Origin: JBBDJB01 sp040880125
Lineage (GTDB): Bacteria > Planctomycetota > Planctomycetia > Pirellulales > JBBDJB01
NCBI GenBank assembly: GCA_040880125.1
Contig: JBBDJB010000030.1
Span: 1-64,000 of the forward strand
DNA: 64,000 bases
Reading direction: 5' to 3'
Part shown: piece after piece, positions 18,302 through 27,415 of the stretch
How positions within the stretch are numbered: the first letter of the stretch is position 1
Layout of the letters: each line of letters begins with the position of its first letter
Notes under the pieces: model-generated
What the model saw: the letters and a program-made list of their open reading frames with translations, nothing else
Told to the model about the DNA's origin: nothing
Databases searched by the model: none
Made by a program: the position numbers and the translations under genes

Positions 18302-19099
18302 TTAAATGCCGCTGCCGCCCTCTTCCAGCGTGTGCAGTCCGCACTCGGTCTTGCCGGTGCCGCTCCAGCGGCCGGAGCGGTCGTCTTCGCCGCTGGTTAC
18401 CGCACGCGTGCAGGGCCAGCAGCCGATGCTGGGATATCCCTGGTCGTGCAGCGGATTGTAGGGAACGTTTTCCTTGACGATCAAATCCCACACCTGGCCC
18501 TTGGTCCAATTCGCCAAGGGGCTGATCTTCACAAGCTGAAACTTCTTATCCCAGCCGACGATCGCCGCCCGGGCGCGGTCCGGACTCTGGTCGCGGCGAA
18601 TGCCGCTCATCCAGGCGGTCCTGCCGACAACCGCCTGGCGCAGCACCTTCACCTTGCGATCGAAGCAGCACTGGTTAGGGTTGGTCTGATACAGCGGTCC
18701 GCCATGCAGCTTTTCATACTGCTCGACGGTTAGCTCCGGCTGCTTCATTTCGACCTCGATCCCATAGCGCAGGGCGATGCGATCGCGCAGATCGAGCGTC
18801 TCTTGAAACTGGTAGCCGGTGTCGAGATTGAAGACGTGGGTGCGCGGCTCCACCTGGGCGAGGAAGTGCAGGATCACGCAGCCCTCCGGCCCGAAGGCGG
18901 TCGCCATGGTCAAGCCGGTGTGGTACTGCTCGACCGCCCAGCGGATGATCTCCAGCGGCGACGCCGCCTCCAGCCGCTCGCTCTGCACCCGGAGCGATTC
19001 CAGCAGCTCGGGCGGAGCCTCCGGCGGCGGTCCCGGCTGGGGAGTCGAAAGCTGCACGAGAGTATTGGAAGTCATGACTTCGTAGGAGGTTAAGTTCAT
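18302..19099 (-). CDS. cysH: APS/PAPS reductase CysH, iron-sulfur type
   Basis: About 265 residues. It reduces activated sulfate to sulfite using thioredoxin. ATAFGPEGCV forms the PP-loop-like region, and the cysteine pattern CC (NQCCFDRK) plus CxxC (GCWPCTR) is that of [4Fe-4S] assimilatory APS reductases; the catalytic cysteine is in ECGLH near the C-terminus. As CysNC makes PAPS, this enzyme may use either nucleotide. Start is 19099 (MNLTSYEV) or 19075 (MTSNTLVQ); neither has a strong ribosome site. Its promoter is recognisable at 19167-19195. Confidence 0.93.
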   Translation of the reverse strand: MNLTSYEVMTSNTLVQLSTPQPGPPPEAPPELLESLRVQSERLEAASPLEIIRWAVEQYHTGLTMATAFGPEGCVILHFLAQVEPRTHVFNLDTGYQFQETLDLRDRIALRYGIEVEMKQPELTVEQYEKLHGGPLYQTNPNQCCFDRKVKVLRQAVVGRTAWMSGIRRDQSPDRARAAIVGWDKKFQLVKISPLANWTKGQVWDLIVKENVPYNPLHDQGYPSIGCWPCTRAVTSGEDDRSGRWSGTGKTECGLHTLEEGGSGI

Positions 19100-19166
19100 T
19101 CGTCCGCGGTTTCCATGGCAGCCGGCAGGTCGCTGGTTGAAGCGAACTGGGCCCGAGCGACAGCCA

Positions 19167-19198
19167 ATCATACGAATGTTTGTTATCTAAGTCAACAA
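19167..19198 (-). promoter_or_regulatory. cysH promoter with overlapping inverted repeat
   Basis: On the minus strand, TTGACT (19195-19190) and TATGAT (19172-19167) are separated by exactly 17 nt, a near-consensus sigma-70 promoter. Over the -35 box lies TTGTT, 9 nt, AACAA (19198-19180). This is where a repressor such as the neighbouring Rrf2 protein could bind. The transcript would start about 60 nt ahead of the cysH ATG at 19099. Confidence 0.6.
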
Positions 19199-19415
19199 TA
19201 CCACACTGCCGGCATTTGCTATCGTCCTCACACGGTGCGATTCTTCAATCTGTAACGGTTCTTCAGCCGAGCTCGCAGGCCGGAATCTCCGTAAGTCGTT
19301 AGTCCGCAAGCTGCTTGACGGGCGGGGGCCGGTGCGTCACCATCGTGGCTTTCGTGGACTTCCCAGTGGTTTTTCGGCCCGCGGCGGCACGTCGCGAATT
19401 GGGGAAATGGCACCC

Positions 19416-20924
19416 ATGGCGGATCGGGTATACCTGGCGGTCGACTTGGGCGCGTCCAGCGGGCGGGTGGTCGCCGGCCGATTTCAAGGCGATCATGTGA
19501 CGCTGGAGGAGATTCACCGCTTCGAGAACGGCCCCGTGCCGCTGGGCCAGCACCTGCACTGGGATCTGCCGCGGCTTTGGTCCGATATCCTTGATGGGCT
19601 CACTGCGGCGGCGGATCGCTTCGGGCGACAGATCGCCAGCATCGGAGTCGATACGTGGGGTGTCGACTACGGGCTGCTTACCGCCAATGGCGAACTTGTC
19701 GGACACCCGGTCCATTACCGCGACGCGCGCACCAGCGGCATGATCGAGCGTGCGGAGCAGATCGTCAGCCGCGCGGAGATCTTCGCCGAGACCGGGCTGC
19801 AGTTCATGCAGTTCAACACGCTCTTTCAACTTCTGGCCGAGCGGCTTTCCGGCTCGCGAATGCTGGAGATTGCCGACTCGATGCTGATGATGCCGGACCT
19901 GTTCCATTGGCTTCTGACCGGCGAGCGCTCCAACGAGTTGACCAACGCCACGACCACACAGCTTTACAATCCGCTGCGCGGCGACTGGTCAGAGACGCTG
20001 ATCGATCACTTTGAACTGCCACGGCACATCTTCGGACCGCTCACGCGGCCCGGCACCGATCTCGGACCGCTGCGCGGCGACGTCGCTGCTCGCACTGGAC
20101 TGCGGGACGTGCGCGTCGTACTGCCTGGCACGCATGACACGGCGAGCGCGGTGGCGGCCGTGCCCGCCGAGTCGGGAACTTCCGAGAAACCGGACTGGTG
20201 CTATATCAGTTCGGGCACGTGGTCGCTGATGGGGCTGGAACTGCCGCGGCCGGTGGTCACGCCGCAGTGCGCGGCGTACAACTTCACCAACGAAGGCGGC
20301 GTCGGCGGCACCACGCGGCTGCTCAAAAACATTACCGGGCTGTGGCTATTGCAAGAGTGCCGCCGCGCGTGGCAGAGGGACGGCCGCGATTACTCCTGGG
20401 ACGAACTGAATCGGCTGGCCGACGAGGCCGCGCCGCTTCGCTCGCTGATCAACCCGGACGATGGCCGGTTTCTCGCGCCCGAGGACATGCCGCAAGCGAT
20501 TCGCGAGGCATGCCGGCAGAGTGGGCAGCCGCTTCCCGAGAGCGCAGGCGCCGTGGTCCGCTGCGCGCTGGAGAGCCTGGCGCTGAAATGCCGGCAGGTG
20601 CTCGGCTGGCTCGAGGAGCTTTCCGGGTCGCAGGTCCGCACGATTCACATCGTCGGCGGCGGGACAAAGAACAAGGCCCTGTGCCAGATGACTGCCGACG
20701 CCTGCGGTCGAACAGTCGTCGCCGGTCCGGCCGAGGGGACCGCCTTGGGCAACGTGATGGTGCAGGCGGTCGCTGGCGGCGACGTTGGGTCGCTGGCACA
20801 GGCGCGGGCGCTGGTCCGCCGCAGTCTGCCGCTAGAGCAGTACGACCCTCGGCCGGATGACCGGTGGAATGAAGCATTCTCGCGGTTCCAGAAGATCTCG
20901 CCGCCGCCAGAAGCGAATCGATAA
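19416..20924 (+). CDS. rhaB: Rhamnulokinase RhaB (FGGY family sugar kinase)
   Basis: About 502 residues. The FGGY kinase start VDLGASSGRVVAG, GVDTWGVDYGLL in the middle and the C-terminal IVGGGTKNKALCQMTAD phosphate-binding segment all agree with L-rhamnulose kinase, an enzyme of the L-rhamnose route that yields rhamnulose 1-phosphate. I chose the ATG at 19416, about 10 nt after GGGGA; upstream in-frame codons are unlike protein. The next gene, an oxidoreductase, is 89 nt downstream and may be cotranscribed. Confidence 0.9.
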   Translation: MADRVYLAVDLGASSGRVVAGRFQGDHVTLEEIHRFENGPVPLGQHLHWDLPRLWSDILDGLTAAADRFGRQIASIGVDTWGVDYGLLTANGELVGHPVHYRDARTSGMIERAEQIVSRAEIFAETGLQFMQFNTLFQLLAERLSGSRMLEIADSMLMMPDLFHWLLTGERSNELTNATTTQLYNPLRGDWSETLIDHFELPRHIFGPLTRPGTDLGPLRGDVAARTGLRDVRVVLPGTHDTASAVAAVPAESGTSEKPDWCYISSGTWSLMGLELPRPVVTPQCAAYNFTNEGGVGGTTRLLKNITGLWLLQECRRAWQRDGRDYSWDELNRLADEAAPLRSLINPDDGRFLAPEDMPQAIREACRQSGQPLPESAGAVVRCALESLALKCRQVLGWLEELSGSQVRTIHIVGGGTKNKALCQMTADACGRTVVAGPAEGTALGNVMVQAVAGGDVGSLAQARALVRRSLPLEQYDPRPDDRWNEAFSRFQKISPPPEANR

Positions 20925-21013
20925 ATTAATAATGCCGGCCGCCACCGTGGCCGCGCCTCCAGCACACCTTTGTAAGTCAATGAGCTTACGCCGTCTTTGA
21001 GAGGAGACCTCCA

Positions 21014-22066
21014 GTGATTCGAGTCGGCATCGCGGGCATCGGCTTCATGGGCATGATCCATTACCTCAGCTATGAAAAGGTGCGCGGTGCCAAGGTGACG
21101 GCCATCTGCGAGCAGGACCCCAAGCGGTTGGCCGGCGACTGGCGGTCGATCAAGGGGAACTTCGGCCCCGCCGGCACGAAGATGGACCTGTCCAAGGTCA
21201 AGACCTACGCGAAGCTCGACGAAATGATCGCCGATCCGGATATCGATCTGATCGACGTCTGCCTGCCGCCCTGGGCGCACGCCGACGTGACGATCGACGC
21301 ACTGAAGGCGGGCAAGCACGTGTTTTGCGAAAAGCCGATCGCGCTGACCGCCAGCGATGCCAAGCGAATGGTCGACGCGGCCAGCAAGTACTACCGGCTG
21401 CTGATGATCGGCCACGTGCTGCCGATGTACCCGGAGTTCGAGTTCGCCTTGAAGGCGGCCACCGAAGGCCGTTACGGGCGGCTGTTGGGAGGCAACTTCA
21501 AACGAATCACGGCCGATCCGAAGTGGCTGAAGCACTTTTACGAGCCCGACAAAATCGGCGGACCGATGCTCGACCTGCACATCCACGACGCACACTTCAT
21601 CCGGCTGCTGTTCGGCATGCCAAAGGCCGTGTTCGCAAGCGGCCGCATGCGGGGCGAAGTGGCCGAGTTCTTCACCACGCAGTTTCTGTTCGACAACGCC
21701 GACTTGGCCGTGGCGGCCACCAGCGGCGCCATCCGCCAGCAGGGCCGCTCCTTCACGCACGCCTTTGAGATCCATTTCGAGAAGGCGACGCTGCTGTACG
21801 ACTTCGCCGTGGTGGGCGACAAGCCGGCCAACTTGATGCCGCTGACGGTGCTCACCGCCGACGATAAGGTGAAGCAACCCAAGCTCGGCTCGGGCGATCC
21901 GATGGCGGCGTTCCAAAGGGAGCTGACCGAAGTGGTCCGCTCCGTACAGAGCGACAAGCCTTCACTGCTTTTGGACGGCGCGCTGGCCCGGGACGCGGTC
22001 GTGCTTTGCCAGAAGCAGACCCAGTCGGTGTGCTCGGGGCGGATCGCGCGGATCGGCCCAGCGTGA
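21014..22066 (+). CDS. Gfo/Idh/MocA family oxidoreductase
   Basis: A 350-residue cytoplasmic NAD(P)-dependent oxidoreductase. The N-terminal Rossmann motif is GIAGIGFMG, and the family's catalytic lysine sits in FCEKPIAL; DLHIHDAHF near residue 195 is typical of the substrate domain. No signal peptide is present, unlike the Tat-exported relative at 42900. Next to rhamnulokinase, a sugar or inositol-like substrate is likely but not determined. GGAGACCTCC precedes the ATG. Confidence 0.88.
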   Translation: MIRVGIAGIGFMGMIHYLSYEKVRGAKVTAICEQDPKRLAGDWRSIKGNFGPAGTKMDLSKVKTYAKLDEMIADPDIDLIDVCLPPWAHADVTIDALKAGKHVFCEKPIALTASDAKRMVDAASKYYRLLMIGHVLPMYPEFEFALKAATEGRYGRLLGGNFKRITADPKWLKHFYEPDKIGGPMLDLHIHDAHFIRLLFGMPKAVFASGRMRGEVAEFFTTQFLFDNADLAVAATSGAIRQQGRSFTHAFEIHFEKATLLYDFAVVGDKPANLMPLTVLTADDKVKQPKLGSGDPMAAFQRELTEVVRSVQSDKPSLLLDGALARDAVVLCQKQTQSVCSGRIARIGPA

Positions 22067-22077
22067 GGACGCATCGG

Positions 22078-22110
22078 GTGCCAGGGCGGGCTTGCCCCGC
22101 CGTGCCGTGG
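22078..22110 (+). repeat. Family C-like repeat, diverged
   Basis: GGTGCCAGGGCGGGCTTGCC followed by CCGCCGTGCC: same length and layout as family C but with a changed stem sequence, kept complementary (GGCGGG/CCCGCC). Confidence 0.5.
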
Positions 22111-22272
22111 GTCGACACCAAGGAGTTCAGGACGCCAATCGGCGGCGGGTTTGAATGCTCACGAATTCTGCGGGGGTCGGAAAACGCGGCCGGCGGAAAC
22201 TTCAACAATACTGCGATGGTCGGCGCAGCGGACGCTGCTTGTCTCCGAACCTCAGCGATTCATCGCTCGCGG

Positions 22273-25200
22273 TCAGTTTCGCGCGGTCTGGCCGATTTGC
22301 GCCAGCCAGGCCACCAGCTTTTCGTACTTGATTCGTTCCAGACCGCTCAAGGTGCTCTCTTTCAGGCCCATGCCCTGCGCCTTCTGCAGGGCGTCGCGGG
22401 CGGCCTCGTCATTGCCGGCGGCCATATTGGCGAGAGCAAGGTGGAAGTGCTTGAGCTCCGACGGCGAGGCCGACAGGGCCAGGTTCAAATCGGAGATCGC
22501 GCTTTGGTGATCGCCGGCGGCCAGATTGGCCATCGCCCGGGTGTCCAACAGCTCGGTCGAAGGGCCGAGAATGTCGACGGCTTCCTTGATGTAGGCGAGC
22601 GCCTGTTGCGCGTCGCGACCCTGCATCGCCATGACGTAAGCCAGGTTGTTGAGCACCAGGGCGCGGCCCTGCCCGGTGAGATCCTTATGCGTGAGCAGTT
22701 GCTTGTAGAGCTGCTCGACTTCGGAGTAGTTCTCCTGCAGATCGCGGAACTCGGCCAAGCTCAGCAGCGGACGGGCGGCATCGGGATTTTCCCGCCTCGC
22801 CTTTTCAATCCAGCCGTCGACCGTGTGGTCGAAGCGGTCGCCGACCTCCGCCTTGCGCTGGCGGATGGTGCTGATTCCGACGGCGATCACCTGGTTCAGG
22901 TCGAATTTCCCGATGGCCTGGTCCATGAACCGGAAGGCCTCCTCAAGCGTGCCGCCGCGCTGCAGCGTGCCGTGGCGCCCGAGGAAGCCGGCCAGTACGA
23001 GCTGCGCCCGAGGATCCATCTGGTAGTACAAGCGATAGTACTTCTCCGCCTCGTTGTGGGCGCCGATCTGCTCGAGCAGGACCGCCACCTGAGCGATCGT
23101 CGACAGGTCCTTCACTTCCGGATTGGCCGGCACCAGCTTCATGACCATGGCCACGGCGTCGGGCATCTGATTGCGCTTGGCCAGCAGCCGCGCCTCGAGT
23201 TCGATCGCGCGCGGATCATCGGGGACGAGCTTCTTCAGCTCTCGCAAGCGCCGCTCGGCCGCGTCCAGATCGCCGCGCTGCACTAGCATGCTCGTGTAGC
23301 GGACGAGAATCGTGGGACTCTCGGGATTGCGCGTGAGCAACTCGACCATCTGCTGGCGAGCCTTTTCCCAATCGTTCATCTGGCGATACAGCTCCGCCAG
23401 GGTGAGGTGCGAGCTGGCGGACAATCCGCGTCCGACCTTGACTTCCTCCAACAGACGGATCGCGTTGCGGCGCGAAACCGGCTCCGGCCGTTGCGAGTAC
23501 AGAGTAGCCTTGAGGAGCTTGTCTTCGCTGCTCAAGCGGCCGTCGACTGCGTTAGCGTCGATCATGATCAGCGCGTCGCGCAGATCCTGATAACCGCCGC
23601 CCCTGGCCAGCAGTTGGGCCGTCGCCCGACGGGCCCAGACGACGTTCGCGTGCGGCGGCTTTTCTTCCGCCTCGCGGCTGGATAGGATCCGATCGAGGTA
23701 ACTCTTGGCTTTGGAGAATTTATCCGCGCTTTTGTACCTGTCGCCCAGGTAGAAGGCGGCCATGTTGCGCTGCATGCCCGTGTCGGAGGGTTTGGCCTCG
23801 TAGGCCGCCAGGTAGTGGCTTTCCGCCTCTTCGATGTTCCCGAGCATCTGATGGCAACTTGCCAGGAACAGAGGAAGCTGCTCTTCCGGCACGTGAAGCT
23901 GCGCTTTGCGGATCTCGGCTTCGGCAGCCTCGGGCTGGTCCGTGCTGGTGAGCAGGCCGACCAGCACCAGCCAGGTCTTGGCGTCCTGCGGGGTGGCCTC
24001 GACCGCCTTGCGGATTTGCGCCTCGGCTTCTTTCTTCTGCCCGTCGCGATATAGAAGTTGACCGTAGGTGATCAGCTTCGACGGATCGTTGGGGGCCTCT
24101 TCGGCGGCCTGTCTGGCTAGCTCCATAGCCTCCTGCAGATCGCCGCGGCGGACGGCCAGGTACTGGTCGAGGTCCCGCAACGCTTCGCTGCCGGTTTCGG
24201 ATTTCAGACGGGCGAGCGTCTCTTCCGCGGACTTGAAGTCGCCCTTGATGGTGTACAGTCGTGCAAGATACTGCACCGTTTTTGCACTGCGATCGCCCAA
24301 GTTGAGCGCGTCTTTGTAGGCTTCGATTGCGGCGTTGAGGTTGTCCTTGCGAACGTAAATCTCGCCGAGCAGTCGGTGGAGGCTCGCCCATTGGGGCCGA
24401 GTAGCCAAAGCCTCGTTGACCAGTTGCTGGGCTCGATCGAGCGATTCGGGTCCGATTTGACCCTTTTCGACGAGCTTCACCAGACGCGCGGCCTCGGCGA
24501 ACTTCCAGTTGCTGTCTTCCTTGCTTCCCACCAGCGCGTGGATTTCGTCCAGCGCCTTACGCATGGCGGCGTCGTCGGCTTCGTTCGCCGCCAGATCGAA
24601 CAGTTGCATGCGGATGTCGAGGTTGTTCGGATTGGCCTCCGCCACGTTCCGCCAGCAGCGGCGCACGTCGTCGACGAGCCGCGCACGGAGGTAGGCATTG
24701 CCCATGTAGTTCCAGAAGCGAGCCCGATCGCCCGGCGAGTATTGATCCGCACCCTGTTCCAGGGCGCGCATCCGCTCCCGCAGGTTTTCACCACCCTGGC
24801 GGGCGAGGAACTCCGCCTGCAAGGCCCGCCACTCCAGCGTTTCGCCGACGTGACCCCGGGCCGTCTCCAGCGCCTTACCGGCAGCCTCGAGCCCGAACTT
24901 CGGATGATTGAGCATCAAGTTGTAGATGGCGACCCACACCCGCACGTCTTTGGGATTGTCGCGGCTGGCTTCCTCCAGAACGGGCAACACCAGTTCCCAC
25001 TGTCGGCGGTCCAGCAAGAGCTCGGCCTTGAGCATCTTGGCCTGCTCGGGTTCGATGCTGCCACGGTCGAGATGCGCTTGCACCAGCCGATCGATCTCTG
25101 CCGGATCGAACGCTTCGGTGGCGTCCACCTCAACATCGGTGGTGGCCACGGGGTCGGGAGGCATGATGGTGAGCCGGCGCTCCATCCGCTCGATGCCGCT

Positions 25201-26544
25201 TCGAGCGATGGCCAGGGCGGCCTCCGACAGCGAGGCGGCCGCGTCGGTCGACAACGAGGCCTTGTACGAAGTGAGCGCCTTGTCGTACATGCCGAGGTTT
25301 TCTTGACACTGGCCCAGATACATGTTGACGCGCCAGGCGATCTCGCCCCATTCGGCGGCCACGCCGCGGATCCGCTCCAGCTCGCGTTCGGCGTCGATCC
25401 AGCGCCCTTCGAGCATCATCACGCGAGATTGCAGGTAGTCGAGATACTCTTGCCGCAGTCCGGCGGTGCGCATCGCGTCGATCGATTTCCTCGCGGCCGC
25501 TTCGTCGCCCTCGCCCAGTTGCAACTCCACGCGGAAGAGCAGCAGACCGGCGCTATCGGGCAGCAGTTCCAGCCCCTGGTTGACGTGCTTCATCGCCGCT
25601 TCGGCGTTCCCGTGCTTCATCTCCAGCGAAGCCAGCGTGCGGTAGATCCGCTCATCCTTGGGGTGGTGCTTCACGCCCGCTTCCAGGTGCTTCCGTGCGA
25701 AGGCCAGCTCGTCCTGCATGATGGCCAGTTCGGCAGCCGAGACGATCACGTCCGCGTCCGTCGGCGCCAACTGCAAAGCCTTCTGCAGATCCGCCCGGGC
25801 CTCGTCCAACTTATCTTGAGTCGCCAAATATCGGGCCCGCTGCCAATGCGCCCGGGCGTCGTTCGGATTGCGATTCACCATCCGGTCGATCATTTGATCG
25901 GCCACTTGCGGCGATTCGAGGTGCATCCGCAAGGTCGAGGCGAGCATCATGTAGGTGTCGATGTGCGCGGCGCCGATGGCGCTGTCGGAGAACTTGGCCT
26001 CGGCCGGGCTGTAGCCGATCAGTTCGTAACACTTGTCGACCGCGCGGTTGTACTCTTTCGAGGCCAGCAGCGCGCGCACGTACAAGGCCTGCAGTTCCGG
26101 ATCCTCCGGACGCTCGTCGGCCAACTGCTGCGAGTACTCCAGCGCGTCCGTGGGCCGATACCAGCCGGGTTGAAGGCTGTACTCGGCCAGCCGCTTGCGG
26201 ATCACTTCGTTCTCCGGCGCGCGGCGCAGTGCGTTGTGGATCGTGTTGTAGGCCATGGCGCGGTCGCGGAGCGAGGCGTCGTCCAACTCCGCGCGATCGG
26301 CCAGCACCGTGGCCCACTCGATGTAGGCCTCGTCGTCGTCTTTGACGAGATTGACGTATCGCCGGTAATAGTTGGCGGCGTCTTGCAGTTTGTCTTGCTC
26401 CTGAGCGGCCTTCGCCTGCCGCAGGAGGATGTCGGCATTGCGGCGGACCTGCACTTCATGCAGTCCGTAAACTCCGCCCACCAGGACGACCAAACCGACA
26501 ATGAGACATACCAGCAGCTTGACGTTGAGTCGACGTTGATGCAT
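22273..26544 (-). CDS. Very large membrane-anchored TPR repeat protein
   Basis: About 1423 residues. One N-terminal membrane helix (KLLVCLIVGLVVLVGGVYG) is followed by TPR-like helical pairs along nearly the whole protein (e.g. LTLAELYRQMNDWEKARQQM). Its location beside exopolysaccharide and exosortase genes recalls the TPR proteins of PEP-CTERM loci (PrsT-like), which are thought to scaffold secretion across the periplasm; that role is inference. The ATG at 26544 (MHQRRLNVKL) puts the anchor at the start. A spacer with about 870 nt separates it from the first wza-like gene, which is divergent. Confidence 0.85.
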   Translation of the reverse strand: MHQRRLNVKLLVCLIVGLVVLVGGVYGLHEVQVRRNADILLRQAKAAQEQDKLQDAANYYRRYVNLVKDDDEAYIEWATVLADRAELDDASLRDRAMAYNTIHNALRRAPENEVIRKRLAEYSLQPGWYRPTDALEYSQQLADERPEDPELQALYVRALLASKEYNRAVDKCYELIGYSPAEAKFSDSAIGAAHIDTYMMLASTLRMHLESPQVADQMIDRMVNRNPNDARAHWQRARYLATQDKLDEARADLQKALQLAPTDADVIVSAAELAIMQDELAFARKHLEAGVKHHPKDERIYRTLASLEMKHGNAEAAMKHVNQGLELLPDSAGLLLFRVELQLGEGDEAAARKSIDAMRTAGLRQEYLDYLQSRVMMLEGRWIDAERELERIRGVAAEWGEIAWRVNMYLGQCQENLGMYDKALTSYKASLSTDAAASLSEAALAIARSGIERMERRLTIMPPDPVATTDVEVDATEAFDPAEIDRLVQAHLDRGSIEPEQAKMLKAELLLDRRQWELVLPVLEEASRDNPKDVRVWVAIYNLMLNHPKFGLEAAGKALETARGHVGETLEWRALQAEFLARQGGENLRERMRALEQGADQYSPGDRARFWNYMGNAYLRARLVDDVRRCWRNVAEANPNNLDIRMQLFDLAANEADDAAMRKALDEIHALVGSKEDSNWKFAEAARLVKLVEKGQIGPESLDRAQQLVNEALATRPQWASLHRLLGEIYVRKDNLNAAIEAYKDALNLGDRSAKTVQYLARLYTIKGDFKSAEETLARLKSETGSEALRDLDQYLAVRRGDLQEAMELARQAAEEAPNDPSKLITYGQLLYRDGQKKEAEAQIRKAVEATPQDAKTWLVLVGLLTSTDQPEAAEAEIRKAQLHVPEEQLPLFLASCHQMLGNIEEAESHYLAAYEAKPSDTGMQRNMAAFYLGDRYKSADKFSKAKSYLDRILSSREAEEKPPHANVVWARRATAQLLARGGGYQDLRDALIMIDANAVDGRLSSEDKLLKATLYSQRPEPVSRRNAIRLLEEVKVGRGLSASSHLTLAELYRQMNDWEKARQQMVELLTRNPESPTILVRYTSMLVQRGDLDAAERRLRELKKLVPDDPRAIELEARLLAKRNQMPDAVAMVMKLVPANPEVKDLSTIAQVAVLLEQIGAHNEAEKYYRLYYQMDPRAQLVLAGFLGRHGTLQRGGTLEEAFRFMDQAIGKFDLNQVIAVGISTIRQRKAEVGDRFDHTVDGWIEKARRENPDAARPLLSLAEFRDLQENYSEVEQLYKQLLTHKDLTGQGRALVLNNLAYVMAMQGRDAQQALAYIKEAVDILGPSTELLDTRAMANLAAGDHQSAISDLNLALSASPSELKHFHLALANMAAGNDEAARDALQKAQGMGLKESTLSGLERIKYEKLVAWLAQIGQTARN

Positions 26545-27415
26545 CAATCCATACCTAGTAGGAGCTGTGCAAGAGAGAATCGCCCGAAGGTAACCTGTCC
26601 GGGACTCCACCGCGCTCGGCGGAAAACCATGTGATCGTCAGGGCGTCGTAAAATCAAGGACTTCAGCAGAATCGATGGCCGAGCGTGGGCCAGCTTGCAC
26701 CACCCTCAAGCGTACATTAGTCGCGGCAACAATGCCCGAAGCCGAACCACACTTGCCCAGTCCGTGCCAAGAGTTGGCCTCGTAGAAAGACCGGCAGCTC
26801 CCTCTCCCGAGTCCCGCGACACCGAAATCTGCCACCTTTAGATCCCTGCAAATAGACAACTTCATCCTACCCTCAGCGGCTGGGCTGTCAACGAACCGCG
26901 TCCATGCTGGCACCAGGCGGGGAGCCGCATTCGGCCATTGAAAGAGTCTGACGGCCATCCGGTGAATCGAAGGGAGCGGGGAAACCGGCGTTCGGAGCGG
27001 CTCAATGTGCCGTAAAGCATTGCGGCAGCGGGGGTTCTCCAACGTCACGGGGCAACTTCGCCGCCCCCCTGAGGCGAAGATTCCCGCCGGCGTGGCGGTC
27101 GGGCGGCGGGGAGCACTGGCGGAATGGCCTTAAGGTTCTGGGAAGACTTTACCGATTGTTAGAGCTGTAGCGGTTGTGTGGGAGGGGTCGGTGCGCCTGC
27201 CGCGAGAGTGGAGAGAGGGGAAAGGGGAGCCGCCGAAGGCAGCTCTACTCTCAACTTTCTACTCTCTCGGTCGACAAGCCCGGTCGGCAAGCATCGAAAA
27301 ACCCTCTCCCCGGCCCTCTCCCAAAGGGAGAGGGAGTTTGATGGTGGCCCTTTCCCTGTGGGAGAGGGAGCATGGTGTGGTCCTGGTCATGGGTGGTCCT
27401 GGTATTGAGGTCTAG
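26545..27415. other. Long divergent intergenic region upstream of the first wza-like gene
   Basis: No gene I can support; a 136-codon minus-strand frame at 26638-27048 has no family features. 27118-27201 is shared, with two mismatches, with 35943-36026 upstream of the second wza-like copy. Family A repeats lie at 27302-27370. The promoter for the export gene is probably in the shared 84-bp block. Confidence 0.55.
27302..27370. repeat. Family A repeats in the leader of wza-like copy 1
   Basis: 27302-27336 is a complete minus-orientation copy; 27351-27370 is a half copy (CCCTGTGGGAGAGGGAG). They stand 45-115 nt ahead of the start codon, so they would be transcribed into the 5' leader. Confidence 0.75.

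Noticed and set aside
24376..26634. 752-codon plus-strand frame opposite the TPR gene
   Set aside because: Antisense shadow of a repetitive gene; no family features.
26638..27048. 136-codon minus-strand frame after the TPR gene
   Set aside because: No start signal, no domain and unusual composition; kept as intergenic.
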